From Tetradesmus obliquus (taxonomy: Eukaryota; Chlorophyta; Chlorophyceae; Sphaeropleales; Scenedesmaceae), in contig CP126203.1 of assembly GCA_030272155.1 (NCBI GenBank), positions 1-64,000 of the forward strand: DNA of 64,000 nucleotides, written 5' to 3'. How positions within the stretch are numbered: position 1 is the first letter of the stretch; each line of letters starts with the position of its first letter. Of the stretch, positions 23,601-35,318 are shown in pieces. The notes beneath the pieces were generated by a model. That model saw only the letters and a program-made list of their open reading frames with translations. It ran no database searches and was not told the origin of the DNA. The position numbers and the translations under genes were made by a program.

Positions 23601-24886
23601 CAGCAGCAGTGCGGGCTGCATTGACCGTGATGCTTCCTGCTTTGTGGCGGCCAGCGTGCAGGGCAGGTGCCAGAGTGACGCAGCAGGCATGGGGCCGCAG
23701 GGCATGGGCTGCCTGCTGTCATGCGGCAATTGTGATGGCAGCCCCTCTCACAGCCCAGATGTGCCCCGCCCCTCACCTGATCCAAGGTGGGCCAGCATCT
23801 GGCAGGCACCACGCACATTCAGATATCATGGCATCCGCTTTTAGATACTCAAAGCTGTGCTGCATGCTGCACACTGTGGCGACCCCTCTTGACTGCACAG
23901 ATGCTTCAAGCACGATGCACGCCAGCTGGATGCATGGCAGCTGGTTGTGAAACGTTTCAGAGGCCTGAGGCGTCCGCAGCTTGCAACCACACCCACTGCA
24001 GCTTGCACCCACACCAACTGCGTTTACTGACAAGGTTGAGCTGCTGTCACTGCTGCCCCATCCTGCAGCCCCTTGCTGCCGTCACCATCACCCGTCCCAA
24101 GGTGTGCACAGGCGCACGGCTTTCACACAATGACATCTTTAGCAGGAATGACGTTGGCACGGGACATGCATCAAATGCATGGCAGCAAGTGCTGTAAAGT
24201 CGACAAGTACACCATGGGGCAGCTGAACGTGTGAGCTGCATCTTATCGCTGCTCTGCTGCTTCCATGGCTTGCTTACCGTGCTATTCCGCCGTTTTTTGC
24301 ATGCTTGCTTGCCTGCAGCCCCTGCGGCACATGCGCCAGCAGGCACTGCACAGCCCGGCAGGGCTGCTGCCTTGACCACAGCGACCAAGCACACCTCACA
24401 TGCACCTGCAACAGCAGCAGAGGGCTGGAGCCGTCCCCAGCAGGCAACAGCAGCGCCCCATCAGGCGGCGCCGCCCCCTCCTGTGGGTGGGCGCTGCGCA
24501 TGCGCAGCAGGCACTGGCAGCTGCCCGCGGATGCAGCGGTGGCGCTGCCCTTCTGGCTGGCCGGGCCGCGCGCTGCTGGCGCCGCTGCAGCAGCCACACC
24601 TGTGTGCCCTCCCCAGGGGCTGGCGGTCTTTGCTGGCAGCAAGGGCAGCAACCCACTTGGCGCGGGCTTGGTGTTGCAGCGCAGGGTGGAGTGCCGGGCC
24701 TCAGGCTGGGCGAGGCTGCAGCCGGCAGTGGGTGCTGCTGCCCTTGGCGAGTTGTGCGCAGCAGGGCGCAGCTCGCTGCTGTTCAACACGAGCCTGCCTG
24801 TGGGTGGTGTCAGGGGCGACTGTTGGCTGGTGCTGCTGAGGCTGGCAGACGGCAGCAGGCAAAGCATGACCTGGATGTTCTACTGA
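20673..24886 (+). CDS. Secreted zinc metallopeptidase with two ShKT domains, paralogue A
   Basis: Exons: 20673-20718, 20828-21015, 21088-21255, 21614-21806, 22015-22109, 22469-22639, 22970-23167, 23410-23786, 24069-24101, 24319-24886; about 678 aa. Exon 1 is a signal peptide (MWAVATILLLCLLLSG). The catalytic motif is HEFAHHIH (232-239), with a downstream EYFACAAEGWF where a third Glu ligand (276) is expected, as in gluzincin-like proteins. GVGGTAYLPV and the DDPY-before-HExxH arrangement recall bacterial proteins annotated as zincin-like. Two six-Cys ShKT-type modules follow (380-413, 422-460), then a Pro/Ser hinge and a ~190-aa C-terminal region that paralogue B lacks. Exons align one-for-one with B (27533-30451), with the same phases and near-identical lengths. 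The difference is the extra 72-bp intron 21016-21087, which removes a TAA at a position that is Tyr in B. The role is probably extracellular matrix proteolysis; substrate unknown. Confidence 0.8.
21016..21087 (+). other. Candidate new intron spanning a stop codon in metallopeptidase A
   Basis: 72 nt, a multiple of three, phase 0, donor GG|GTAAGG and acceptor GGCTGCAG|C, with CTGACTAAT as a possible branch site. Paralogue B is plain exon here and reads DYYAGKL. A reads D-stop-YAGRL, with TAA at 21067-21069. Splicing out this segment keeps the ancestral frame. Confidence 0.6.
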
Positions 24887-27532
24887 GAGCATGCTACAGT
24901 CCCGTGTTTTACTGGTGCATGCAGGGTGGTCTGCACCCGCTGGTGCCTGAGCTTGGTTTGACATTCAAGAACATTTGTGATCCAAGACTGGTGTTTGCAT
25001 TGTGCATGTAGTTGCTCCAGACCTGGTTGTTGCATGTACCTCTGAGCATAGTGTGTGAATGTAATGGTGGGATGCAAGATTTCCTGGGCCGCAATGCCCA
25101 TCTCTGCTGGGCATTGCACTTGTGCGCTGAATGCACATGCACTGCTGCATTGCTGGCGCATTTCACTCCTGCCTGAGGCAGGCTCTTGTACAAAACAAGT
25201 ACTTTGTGTTGCATCGTGTTGCAACATCGTCAGGTGCTCTGAACCCTAGTGTTACACTTGCCTTGAACCAATGCTTGGTGATCGCAGGCGTTGCACAGCA
25301 GCAAGGGTATGACTCGTCATCAAGCGGTCTTGAAGACATGCAGCACTGCAGCATGAACTGCACCTGGGTGCTGGCGGCCGCTGTCATGGTCTGTGCGGTG
25401 ATGGCGCACACCATTCATGAGCTGAACTGCACACATGCTTACCCAAAGTGCTGTGTCATAGGGTGTAAGAGCGGTGGAATTTCAGGGTGGGGGTGCAAGA
25501 TGCTCAAGATTGCATCAAGTTGACTAGATAAGGTGTGGGGTGCTGCCTCGTCACGTTGGCAGTGGTGGCAGTATTGAGGCTCTGACCTGTTGTTTGGCAT
25601 CAACACCTTAGGCATGCTGCATAGAGATGGGATAGTACATGCAGCTAGGATGTACTGCAATTTGTAGCATGACCAAGCAGCATGAAACACCACATGTTTT
25701 GTGCATGACAAGTCACTGCCAACGACTTCGGGGTATAAGCACAGCATGTTTGTGTGGCAGAGCAGCTAATGTGTGTGCGAGGCTGCAGAGGGTCCAGCAC
25801 TCAGCGCAGGAAGCTGCGCTGCGCTTGCTGACTGCAGCTGCATGCAGCCGTGCTGCCGTAGTATGCGGGCTGCCATGATGCAGGCTGGCACTGAAGGGCG
25901 CCAGGGAGGTTGCGCCAAGCGAAAGAACTGCATTTTTTTGATGATGATTTTGCACGTGACAATGATAAATGCGTGCCTGACTTGATAGTGTGCAGCTTGA
26001 ACATTGCATTCTGCTGTGTGAGATGCACTTGAGCTTGGCACAGCTACTGTTCAGGCAGCATCAGCTGCTGGCAGCCGCACTCACCAATCCTGCTTTTCTT
26101 GGCGCACCGCCACCCAATGAGTCTGCCTTGCGTTGGCATCAGCGCAGTTCAGCATGTCTCAACAAGCTTTCTTGATGATTATGCTGTTCTGCAGATAGTA
26201 CGTTGCATCGTGTTGATACTTTGTTCAATTCGCAGTGTCCCAGCACTTGTCAGCCATCGCATCTCAGCAAACCTGTCAGCTGACCAACAGCCTGCAGCGG
26301 TTGTGGGTGGTATCGCGCACAATCCAAGGTGATGGGCTCTGTGCACACTGCATGATCATCATGGCATGTGTGTGTCATCACCATGCAAGAGGCGGCTACA
26401 CAGATTGCGCAACCAGGTGCATCCGCGTTGTCCACTGTGACACGGGTTGCCATCTCACACATCTGTCTTGCTTGTGTTGTCCAGGATCGTTGTACTGTGC
26501 TTTCTGAAGCAGAAAGGCGTCAGTAGTGCTGCACATAGCCAGCGGTGTGTGGCAGCACATCATGCTGACGACGTGTCAGCAGCCTTTGTGTGAGATTCGG
26601 CGGTGCGTGCGCAATCAGCGGCTGCCCAAGCTGACATTGCTGACACTGCAAGCATCCTTTTTGCTGACACACACACCATGTGCTGTGTAGTCTAGGTGGG
26701 CGCAGACTACTAGTTTGTGCCTGGTAGGTGGCCGCCACCGTAGCAAGCAGCTGCTGCTTGGCAAGCAGCGGCTTCTTGCTACTGTGGGTCTGTTTGGCTG
26801 ACCTGACTGTTGCTCTTGACCCAAGACCATGACGGCTTCTTGTGTTGCACGCCTGGCGCCAGGCTACCTTGCTTGCTATTGTCTGTGCCCTGGTTGAACC
26901 TGCCACTAGTGCAGCTGTCTGCAGTACAGTTGGCGGTGTACACCGGCATGTCGCGCTGCAGCGAGCCGTACACAACATCAGTGGTGGGCGGCCGCCAGCC
27001 TGGCGGGATGCTACGCATGACTGCAGCTACCACATGCTAACCACCCGTTGGAATGGCTTGTCCGGGCAAGCGCCTGCTCCGTTACACCAATGTGTGATCT
27101 GCTCAGCATGCCATGCTGCGCAGCCACACTTTGCTTGGGGATCCGCACCGCAGCAGACCTTCTCAACCATGGAGATGAAAGCATGCAATTTAGGCCTTCA
27201 CAGGCACGCATTGTGGCTGTTGTTGGGCTGTTGACTGATCAGCAAAGGGTGGTTGGCACCGGCAGGCGGTGTTGGTCAGCACTGGCCCAGTGGGGAAGGG
27301 TTTGCGATTCCGTCGTTGGTGAACACCCCTGGCGTGCATACCGTCTCAACAGTATTTGAAGCAAGGACGGAACAAAATTGGTGACTTGCACAAACGTTTC
27401 TCGTTCAGGACAGTGTACGAGTCGCAAGTCGTCAACGCGCTCTGCTGCTGTTGCTGCTCTACGAAGCACGCCAACTCGTCTACCTGCTCCAATTTCACGT
27501 ATGATTTGTTAAAATGCAACAAGGGGGCTTCC
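24887..27532. other. Intergenic spacer between the paralogues
   Basis: No supported gene. A minus-strand frame at 26779-27033 contains the plausible stretch PPGWRPPTTDVVYGSLQRD and a few Cys, but I could not join it to flanking exons. It may be a lone exon fragment. Confidence 0.45.
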
Positions 27533-29624
27533 ATGACAGTGGCACGACTGGTTCGGTCTCTGCTACTCCTGTGCTGTTTCTCAGCAGGTGACCAGAGCAG
27601 CAAGCTTTGGCCAGGCAGAAGCATGAAGCGATTAAAGCTGTCACTAGCTCGTATCACTGTTTTCTCATTCTTTCGCTTGTTGTGGCTTTCTGGGTTGTTC
27701 CTGCAGGGGAGCCCACCACAGCAAACACAGCTGCCAGCAGCAGCGGCACCGCAAAGAGCAGCAGCATTAGACAACCTACATGGGGCACTGGCAGGCAGAA
27801 CCGACATGCTGACATCAGGCCACGGCACACAACTGCAACTGCGCAGCGGCTGCTTGCGGACTACTATGCGGGCAAGCTGCGCCCAGCACTGCCAGCAGCA
27901 GTTGGGAAGGTGATACGAGAAGCAAGCGCGCAGCAGTACGCATGGGCCAAGCCGGAATGGGGCCGCTACAGGCGGCGCGCTGTGGTGCTTGCTGATCCAG
28001 CAGGGGCCGGGGAGTTTGCAATATGGGCGTGGGACGTTGTGCCAGAGGTAGGCGCAGCGCCAGCAGGCCCTGGCTGCCATGACTGCAGCAGCAACCCACC
28101 TGCGGCTCTGGATGCGATCAGATGCATGATGTCGACATGCTTGCCTGCATGACTGACAACCACGTCACCCGATGCCGGCGTCGCATGTCGTAGCGAGCTG
28201 CACAATGCGCAGCCATGCTCATGCTGATCTGCAGACTGCGCAGTCATGCCACTGCTGCCCTGCGCTGCGCTGCTGCCCAGGCTGCCGTGCAGCAGGCGCT
28301 GCGTGTGCTGTCGGGCATGGTGGGCGAGCTGGCGCCAGACATTCGGCAGCGCCTGGTGGGTGGCGTGCAGCCCAGCAAGGTGGCGCTGTTCAAGCGGCCT
28401 GAGCAGGTGTGGACGGACATCCCCGAGCACAGCATCTGGAAGGGCACCGAGTTTGGCGCCAACGAATGGCTGTCAGGTGAGCAGCCCAGCCGGCAGGCGA
28501 TGCAGTGGCATTGCCCCTGTCATGTGGTGCATCCGGCCTGCGTTCTGTGGTGCCACACCAGGTGTTTTCAATGGACCGAGGACAGCAGCGGCGCCACCAC
28601 GATTGTAGGGCACCACCTTGATGATCATGCTTGTACGCCAGAGTGCCAAGCGCAATGGCATCAGCATGCATGGCATGCGTAGTGGCGCTGCCCACCAGCC
28701 TCTGCGCGCCGTGCCCTGTGTGGCGTGCTGCAGGTGTGGGCGGCACCAGGGCTGTGCCCGTGTCGTCCTCTGACACCCGCAACGTGATGGAGGCGGCTGA
28801 CGACCCGTACAGGGAGGAGAGCGTGCTGGTGAGGACGCTGGGGGTGCAGCGCTGCACCGCGCTGGGCTTCCACACTGGGTTTTGTTGCGCAAGTGGCTGC
28901 AATTATTCCTGTTGTGGCTGCAGCCTCTGCAAAAGTGACAAGTGGACAGGCACGTATCTGCTTCCCACACTTGCGCAAGGTCTCCGCATGACGTGTTACA
29001 TGTGCCTGTGAGAACACGCAGGGCAGCTGCCTGCATTACTTGACCAGCAAGCACACCATGCTTCAGGTGCATGAAATCTGCATACACGGTTGTGTGGCAA
29101 GGTACAGGCCACATTTGCACGGCTGTGGATATGCCACGTGTGTTGCTGTACATGTATACACTGTGTCCGCCCCCCTGCTGCCGCAGGTGCACGAGTTTGG
29201 CCACCACATCCACAACCTGGTGCTGCCCGACTGCGTGGCCCGCGCTGCTGACGTGGCACATGCACATGCTGTGGCCTCTGGCTCATACAGCCCGGGCAGG
29301 TACATGGTCAGCTCTGTGTTTGAGTACATGGCCAACGGGGCAGCAGCCTGGTTCCAGGTGAGGCGGCACCCGCAGCAGCTGCTGCAGTGGTGCATGCAGA
29401 GGCGTGCCACTCAGCACCAGAGGCCAGCCAAAGCAAGGCCGCCACTGGCAGCAGTGGCACGCAGCGCATGCAGGCCTCCAAGCCTCGCCACTTCTGTGAT
29501 GAAGTGTTATAGCTTCAGCCAGCAATTGTATGTTGCATGCAGCGTCCTATTTAAAGCGGCCAGTCCAGATCCTTATGTCGCCTTTCTGCAAATGGGCTGC
29601 TGCTGCTGCTGGTGCTGGTGCCGG

Positions 29625-29666
<42 letters not shown>

Positions 29667-30451
29667 AGGGCACATGCCGCAGTGATGTCAATGACGGCAT
29701 CATCAGCAGGCCCCGCCTGCTGGCCAGAGACCCCACGCTGTTCAGCCTGATGCAGTACATCTTCACGCCCAGTGTGGCGCGCATGAGGTACCGCAGCCTC
29801 TGCCCCGCCTGCAGCACCAAGTGGAGCCCTGAGGCGGCTGTGCCGCTGCTGGAGCCAGGCCCACCAGTGAGTGGCGCGCATTGCGATGTGCAGTGTGTAT
29901 TGCTGCATGAGCAGCGTCAGGAGTGCGCTGCTAGCACAGATCACAGAATGTTTTCGGCATGGCGCGATGCATTGGTGAGCCTTAGGTCTTGAGTGATGCC
30001 CGCAGTGCTGTCAACAGAGGCATTGCACGTTGCTTGTGAGCGTTCTGTGCTGCATGGCGCTCATACCTCACGGCTGTCTTCTGGTCCAAATATTCTGCAA
30101 ATGTTGCAGGCGCCGCTCATCAAGCTGCCGCTGGACCAGTGCATCAGCGCTGCCAGCAGCTGGCGGCCCGTGCCCCGCAATGCGCCCGACTGCAGCGACA
30201 TGAAGTCAGAATGCAGGGCACGGGCCATAGCAGGGCAGTGCGACACGCATCCGGACATGCTGACGCTATGCCAGCTATCGTGTGGAGTGTGCCGGCAGGT
30301 CAGCAGCAGCCCCGGCTGCCTTGACCGTAACGCGTCCTGCTTTGTGGCAGCCAGCGTGCAGGGCAGGTGCCAGAGTGACGCAGCAGGCATGGGGCCGCAG
30401 GGCATGGGTTGCCTGCTGTCATGCGGCAATTGCACAGCAGCACGGATATAA
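27533..30451 (+). CDS. Secreted zinc metallopeptidase with two ShKT domains, paralogue B
   Basis: Exons: 27533-27587, 27707-28047, 28281-28476, 28734-28828, 29187-29357, 29669-29866, 30110-30451; about 465 aa. Exon 3 could instead start at 28293, in the same phase and four residues shorter. Exon 1 encodes the signal peptide MTVARLVRSLLLLCCFSAG and ends in phase 1 like its counterpart in A. The catalytic HEFGHHIH is at 231-238, and Glu275 in VFEYMANGAAAWF is the likely third zinc ligand. Two six-Cys ShKT modules lie at about 379-412 and 421-459, and the protein stops six residues later, so the long C-terminal region of A is absent. Exon lengths 95, 171 and 198 nt are identical in A and B, which shows a tandem gene duplication. 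The last-but-one intron ends in a CTG-rich tract that forms its acceptor region. Confidence 0.87.
29597..29668 (+). repeat. CTG-rich microsatellite forming a splice acceptor region
   Basis: CTG-rich tract, with interspersed CTGGTG and CCGGTG, running directly into TGCTGCAG| before the GTCRSDVNDG exon of metallopeptidase B. It replaces an ordinary polypyrimidine tract. Confidence 0.8.
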
Positions 30452-31420
30452 AAGTTGATTCTCTGTGGCGCTACTGGTGTTGGTGGTAAAACTGTTTCTC
30501 ATCAGCGGTTCAAAGACGCGGCGTTCGCTGTGATTTTTTCCAGTACGATGCTATTGCTGTATGTGCATGCAGCTGGGACTTAACGCAGCCGCCCTTGCAC
30601 GTTGCCAGCTGTTTTGAGTGACATGCGCTGCGCAAAGGCGGCAGGGTGGGTCCACAGCAGCCTTGACAAGAGCGAAAGCAGTTCCAAAAAAAAAGCAGTT
30701 CACTTGATGCAACAGCTGTCAGCAGGCATGTCTGGTACTGCCAAGCTTAGAAATGTCACCAACACCATGTTACCCGCACTGGCGCACGCACATATGATAC
30801 AATTGTGGCTTCACCCGCCACACGTCACTCATCATCACCGTGTTCCAAGCCACAATAAAACGTCTAACGCCTCGGTACACAGCCATGCTCACCCAGCTGA
30901 CGCAGCTGCACGTGTAGTACAGGAACACAGCAGCTTGCCGACTACGGGCGGCTTCAGCCTGAGTAGCACAGTGCACAACAACGCGTGGTGCAGTGTGAGC
31001 AGCCCCAGGGCCTCTACTCTCTCTCTCTCAAAACACACCAGCCTTGGTCCACCCTGCAGGCCTGCTGCCGTCTGCTTAACAGCTGTATGCTGTGAGCACT
31101 TCACCACAGCTGCAAGATGGTGCTAGCCGCCCTGCGTGCCGCCACTGGCCAGTTCACGCGGCAGCATGCTGCTGCATCACGCTGGCTGCCATGATGCATG
31201 CCACCCAGATCTGGACCCAGATCCAAAGCCCACCGTGAAAAACTCCACGGGTTGTCCACTCGCTGTCAATTCAAGTACAACACATGGCGTGCACGTCACT
31301 GCTACTACTTGATGTACAACCTGCAGTTGCTGCCAACACAGCCGGCATCACTGCTTGCATGCGCTGCAGCGTTGCAGCATTCCTAGTGCCGCAGCGCCGC
31401 CCACACGCCAGCTGTGCTGC
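30452..31420. other. Spacer between convergent genes, no gene seen
   Basis: Lies between the stop of metallopeptidase B (+) and the stop of the mTERF/HA gene (-). It should hold both 3' UTRs. No further coding signal seen. Confidence 0.6.
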
Positions 31421-34400
31421 TCATGACAGCGGGTCGGCGCCGCTCCAGTCAAATTCTATGCTGTTGAGCAGGTCCAGCTGGCGGCGGCTCAGCACCTTGC
31501 ACCTGCACACGGCAAGGCAGGGCAGCAAGGCAGGCTGTCTGAGCGCTGGCAGCTACGCAATGCGCAGGTTGTGCACCCAAATCACAGCAGAGCTGCTGGG
31601 TTCAGCTTGTACACAGCTGCCTGCAATCTTGTGGCGATCATCGTAGGTGCAGGCACAGCAGACATCGCTGCCACTCAGGCATGGGCAAGCAAAGGTTGCA
31701 GTGCATCAAACGCATCAACATCCTGCTGCCACGCTGCTGCTGCTGCTGCCTGGCTCACCGGTGTGCCACACGCTGCACTGAGCACCAGTTGATGAGGTAG
31801 AGGTCGGCGCCCGCTGACAGGCTCATGGGGCTGGCGTGGCCGTGAGCCTCCTTGAACCTGACAGGGGTGGGGCAGCAGCAGCAGGACAGCAGCAGCAGCA
31901 GCTGTCACAGGACACCTTTGATCACAGCAGCTGCTGCAGCAGGCTTGGCTCCTCAAGGCAACAACGATAGGCAGGCAGGCCTCGGCTGTCGCAGCCACAC
32001 AGGGCATGCTGCTCACTTCAAGGCACCCTGTCAACTGCATTTGGTGTGTGCACTTACAGCAACACCATCCCTGCAAGCTGCCTCCTCAGCCTGCTGCCGC
32101 CCAGCCCTGCCCTGCCCCTGCCCTCATCCTCACACGCACACCCACCGAGCCAGGTCAAGGAACCAGCGCAGCCACTCCGCCTCAGTCTCATCCGGCTCAA
32201 AGCGCAGCTCCTGCAGCAGCTCAGCCTTGGCGGGGGCCAGCAGCCCGGCAGCCAGGTCGCGCCGCTGCTTGTTGGCCCACCTGCACAGCCAGCAGCGGCA
32301 GCAGCGGCGGCAGGCAGCAGCACACAGCAGCTGCTGAGGAAGACTGTCAATGGCAACATCTGCCACTCCCATCCGTCACAGGACAGCCGACCTGGGACAT
32401 ACTGCAACGCGCACCGCGCCTACGCTGGCAGCGTATGGCTCTTTGAAGCATGTCTTGTGACTGTCTGCCGCTACTATTGAAGCGAATTACAGCCGGCCTG
32501 CTGGCATTGCGGCCTGAAGTGGTCCTTGTAAACATGCACAGGCAGCCGCTGCTCTCACCACGCCAGCTGAGGGTCATCGCCCTCTCACGCTGCAGCTACA
32601 GGTGACGCACAGATCTCTTGCTGCCTGGCATATCACACACCGCTGGCCCATCACGTGCCCCACACGCTCCCTCACCGTGCCAGCTCAGGGTCGTCCCCTT
32701 CCCGCCATCCCACGCTGGTGTCGCCGTGCTGCCGGTGGTACGCCCGCAGCTGCACAGCGCGTGCCTGCCACTCAGGGTCGCTGTCGGACGCCACGCCCTG
32801 CTCCCAGCCCTGCGGGAGGATGGCAGCAGCAGCAGGCGGGTGGGCAGCGCAGCATGAGGGGGCATAGGTGCAAGGAGCAGCGATGCTGTGGGCCGCTGCT
32901 CTGCTGGCGCAAGGACTGCATGCTGGCGCCTGGCTAAGGCCTGGCAGGGAGCGGCCAGGCCCTGTGAAGGGCTTCCTGAGTGGCCTGCAATGGCTGGAGG
33001 AGGCTGCAGTTTATGAAGTGCACAGCAACTGCGCTGCACATCGGGGGCTGTGTGTGGCACTGCAATCCTCCCTTGGTGCATGGCAGGCGCCGCATGCACA
33101 GCGTGCCTTGCTGAACAATGCAAGTCATGCACAGCAGGCATGCCAGGGCATGTTGCCCCCCCCCCCCCCCCCCCACACCTTGATGAGCTCCGCCAGCTCC
33201 TCAGGGGCCAGGCGTGCCCAGTCAGCCAGCGGGTTGCCCTCATCCAGCAGCAGCAGGCTGGGCTGAGCCTCCACCACCTTGACCACGTCAACGCCAGCAG
33301 TGGCAGACGCCAGCTGCGGCCCAACAGCAGCAGCAGCGGCAGCAGCAGCAGGCAGGGCATCGTCAGTTGTTCTGCTAGCAGGAGTCTTCCACAGCGTCAA
33401 CAGCAGCTGCAAGGCCCTGGGCATCCCTGGCTGCAAGGCAGATGGGGAGCACTTCCCAGCCTGCATACTGCCCAGGCTGCCAGGCACAGCAGCACACGAC
33501 CTTCACCAGCCGTGTGCCAGCACACCGCCTAGCAAACCGTTGCCAGCTGGCAACTGCTGCACGGCTGCATGCGCCTGCAGCGTCACACCACAGCAACCAG
33601 CCTGCTGCAGCTGCCCAGCCCCTGCCGCCCCGCCCCTCACCCGCATGGCCATGAGCCTGCTCAGCAGCTGCTGCCTGCTGGCCGCCAGCAGCTGAGGCTC
33701 CCGCGTCACCATCCACACCACGTCCACGTCAGCGCCCCCACCCAGCAGCGCATGCAGCTCCAGCAGACGCCGCGACACGCCCGCGATCTGCACATGCAGG
33801 CAGACAGGCGGGCAGGCAGGCGTGTCAGTTGTTACAGCCTGGTGGTGATGAGCAGGCATGCGTCACAATCTGCTGCGCTAGGCTCCGCCCCACATGATGA
33901 TTGCCCTCCCCAATAGCAAAACTCCTGCCAGCAGCCGTCCCCCCCCCTTAATTGTGTCTTTGGGGACCTGCCCTGCTGCTGCTGCTGCTGCTGGCAATGC
34001 AGCAGTCGCACCTCCACACACTGCCGACTAGCACTGTGACACACTACTCCTGCTGAGCTGCTGCTGCTGCTGCCGCGTCATGCTGGCTGCTGCGCATCAC
34101 CAGGGCTGCTGCTGCATGCCGCAAGGCTCCCACCTCTGGCACGCTCTGGTTGAGCGCCCAGGTGGTGGGGATGCCCGGCAGCGGCGCGCCCTCAGCCAGC
34201 TGCAGGGGCGGCGCAAAGTCCTCGTCAAGGCTGCCCTCATCAGCGCCGCCTGCGCCAGCAGCGCGCAGGGGCGGGGTCACGCCGGCATAACACGTCAGCA
34301 GGAGCAGGGCGGCGCTGAGCAACAGCTGCGGAGCAGGGACAGCCACTGCCGCTGCATTGCCTGCAGTGACTTGGCCCTACCTACAGCTGCTGTTGCTGGC

Positions 34401-35318
34401 TCACCAGCAACATGGCTGTGAAGTCATTTGATGCTGCTTGCTGTTAGCAAGTAATTCATGATGTTGCTGATCAGTTTGCGGCTGCATATCCGTCCATACA
34501 TGCATGCTGTACAGCTGTACAGCTGGCACATGCCTGTGGCAAGCGCTCATGCATGTAATGCTGCTGTTGTTGCTGATGCTGCTGCTGCCTCCGCATCACC
34601 TTGCAGCGGCAGCGCCTTGGCTAGGCGCACCAGCTCCTGCCGCTGTGCGGGGTCAAACACGCCACGCGCCTGCAGGATGCAGCAGCAGCAGCAGCGCCAC
34701 CAGGAGAGCAGTGCTATGTTGTGTTCGCAGGCATACACGCCGCTGATCCTCAACGTGGCGAGGCGAGGCGTCGACACACCAACAGCCGTGGTTTACCTGC
34801 CCAGCGCTTGAAGACAGCGCTGGACCCGCATAGCGGCAGTGCAGCCCTATCGTCCGCGCCGCAGCCTTGTGCAGCTGCTTGTGTCTTAAAGCTACTTCAC
34901 TGCTGGCTGGGCATGCGCATGTGCCTGACTGCAATGCACACCGAAGCGTGTGCAGAATATTTGTTGTGCCTGACCCCTGCACGGTGTATGTTTTTTGCAG
35001 CAATGTATAGGCAGCTGGCAGCATGCTGCCTATACATTGCTGAAAGCATGTTGGTGAATGGCCTGACAAGTGCACTGCTGCATGTGACGCAGCTGCAACC
35101 GCAGCAGCAGCAGGCCTCACCTCCCAGAAGCCCTCCAGCAGCTTGTCAACAGGTGATGCTGCTGCTGCAGGAGCCTGCGTGAAGTAACCAGAGCGACACA
35201 CATGCCGCTGCCTGCATTGCTGCCTGCTCCTGCTGCCGCTGGGGCCTGGCCTTGGCGCTGACTTGCTGCTCCTGCTCGCGCCAACTTTGCCAGCCAGGGG
35301 CCGCAATGCCCCAATCAT
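31421..35318 (-). CDS. Organelle-targeted mTERF-like protein fused to helicase-associated (HA) domains
   Basis: Nine exons, from 5' to 3' on the minus strand: 35318-35121, 34669-34600, 34249-34134, 33787-33641, 33313-33179, 32809-32676, 32280-32146, 31857-31759, 31502-31421; 371 aa, all in phase. The N-terminus (MIGALRPLAGKVGASRSSK, rich in Arg/Ser/Ala and poor in acids) looks like an organelle transit peptide. Residues 129-222 carry two motifs of mTERF type: VDVVWMVTREPQLL and VDVVKVVEAQPSLLLLDEGN. From 223 on come HA-domain repeats with Y-HG and WxxxQR signatures (AYHRQHGDTS, WANKQRRDLAAGLL, FKEAHGHASP, WCSVQRV) ending in RRQLDLLNSIEFDWSG. mTERF proteins bind organellar nucleic acid and HA domains are thought to do likewise. 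The combination suggests an organellar RNA/DNA-binding factor. An upstream in-frame Met at 35417 is possible but gives no better leader. Confidence 0.8.
32551..32588 (-). repeat. Decayed copy of exon end plus donor, mTERF/HA gene
   Basis: On the minus strand this reads GATGACCCTCAGCTGGCGTG|GTGAGA. It mirrors the true exon end GACGACCCTGAGCTGGCACG|GTGAGG, which finishes at 32676. The copy lies 117 bp downstream inside the following intron and keeps a usable donor. Confidence 0.75.
34998..35042. repeat. Perfect 17-bp inverted repeat (hairpin) in intron 1 of the mTERF/HA gene
   Basis: CAGCAATGTATAGGCAG at 34998-35014 is followed after 11 bases by its exact reverse complement at 35026-35042. RNA from either strand would fold into a perfect 17-bp stem. 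No coding or transposon context is visible. Confidence 0.9.

Noticed and set aside
23490-23745. ShKT modules as toxin genes
   Set aside because: ShKT folds are common Cys-rich modules in algal, plant and animal extracellular enzymes. Here they are tail domains of a metallopeptidase, not stand-alone peptides.
23470-24886. Stop at 23842-23844 as the end of metallopeptidase A
   Set aside because: A donor at 23787 and two further phase-compatible exons (24069-24101, 24319-24886) with Pro/Ser and structured coding sequence fit better than a stop in low-quality sequence. B, however, does end soon after the ShKT modules, so a short form of A is possible.
29597-29668. CTG tract as a CRISPR-like or structured repeat array
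   Set aside because: It is a trinucleotide microsatellite without spacers, inside an intron of a eukaryotic gene.
32596-33360. A 254-codon minus-strand open frame
   Set aside because: It runs through two exons and introns of the mTERF/HA gene in the wrong frame. The spliced frame carries the HA and mTERF motifs and closes in phase.
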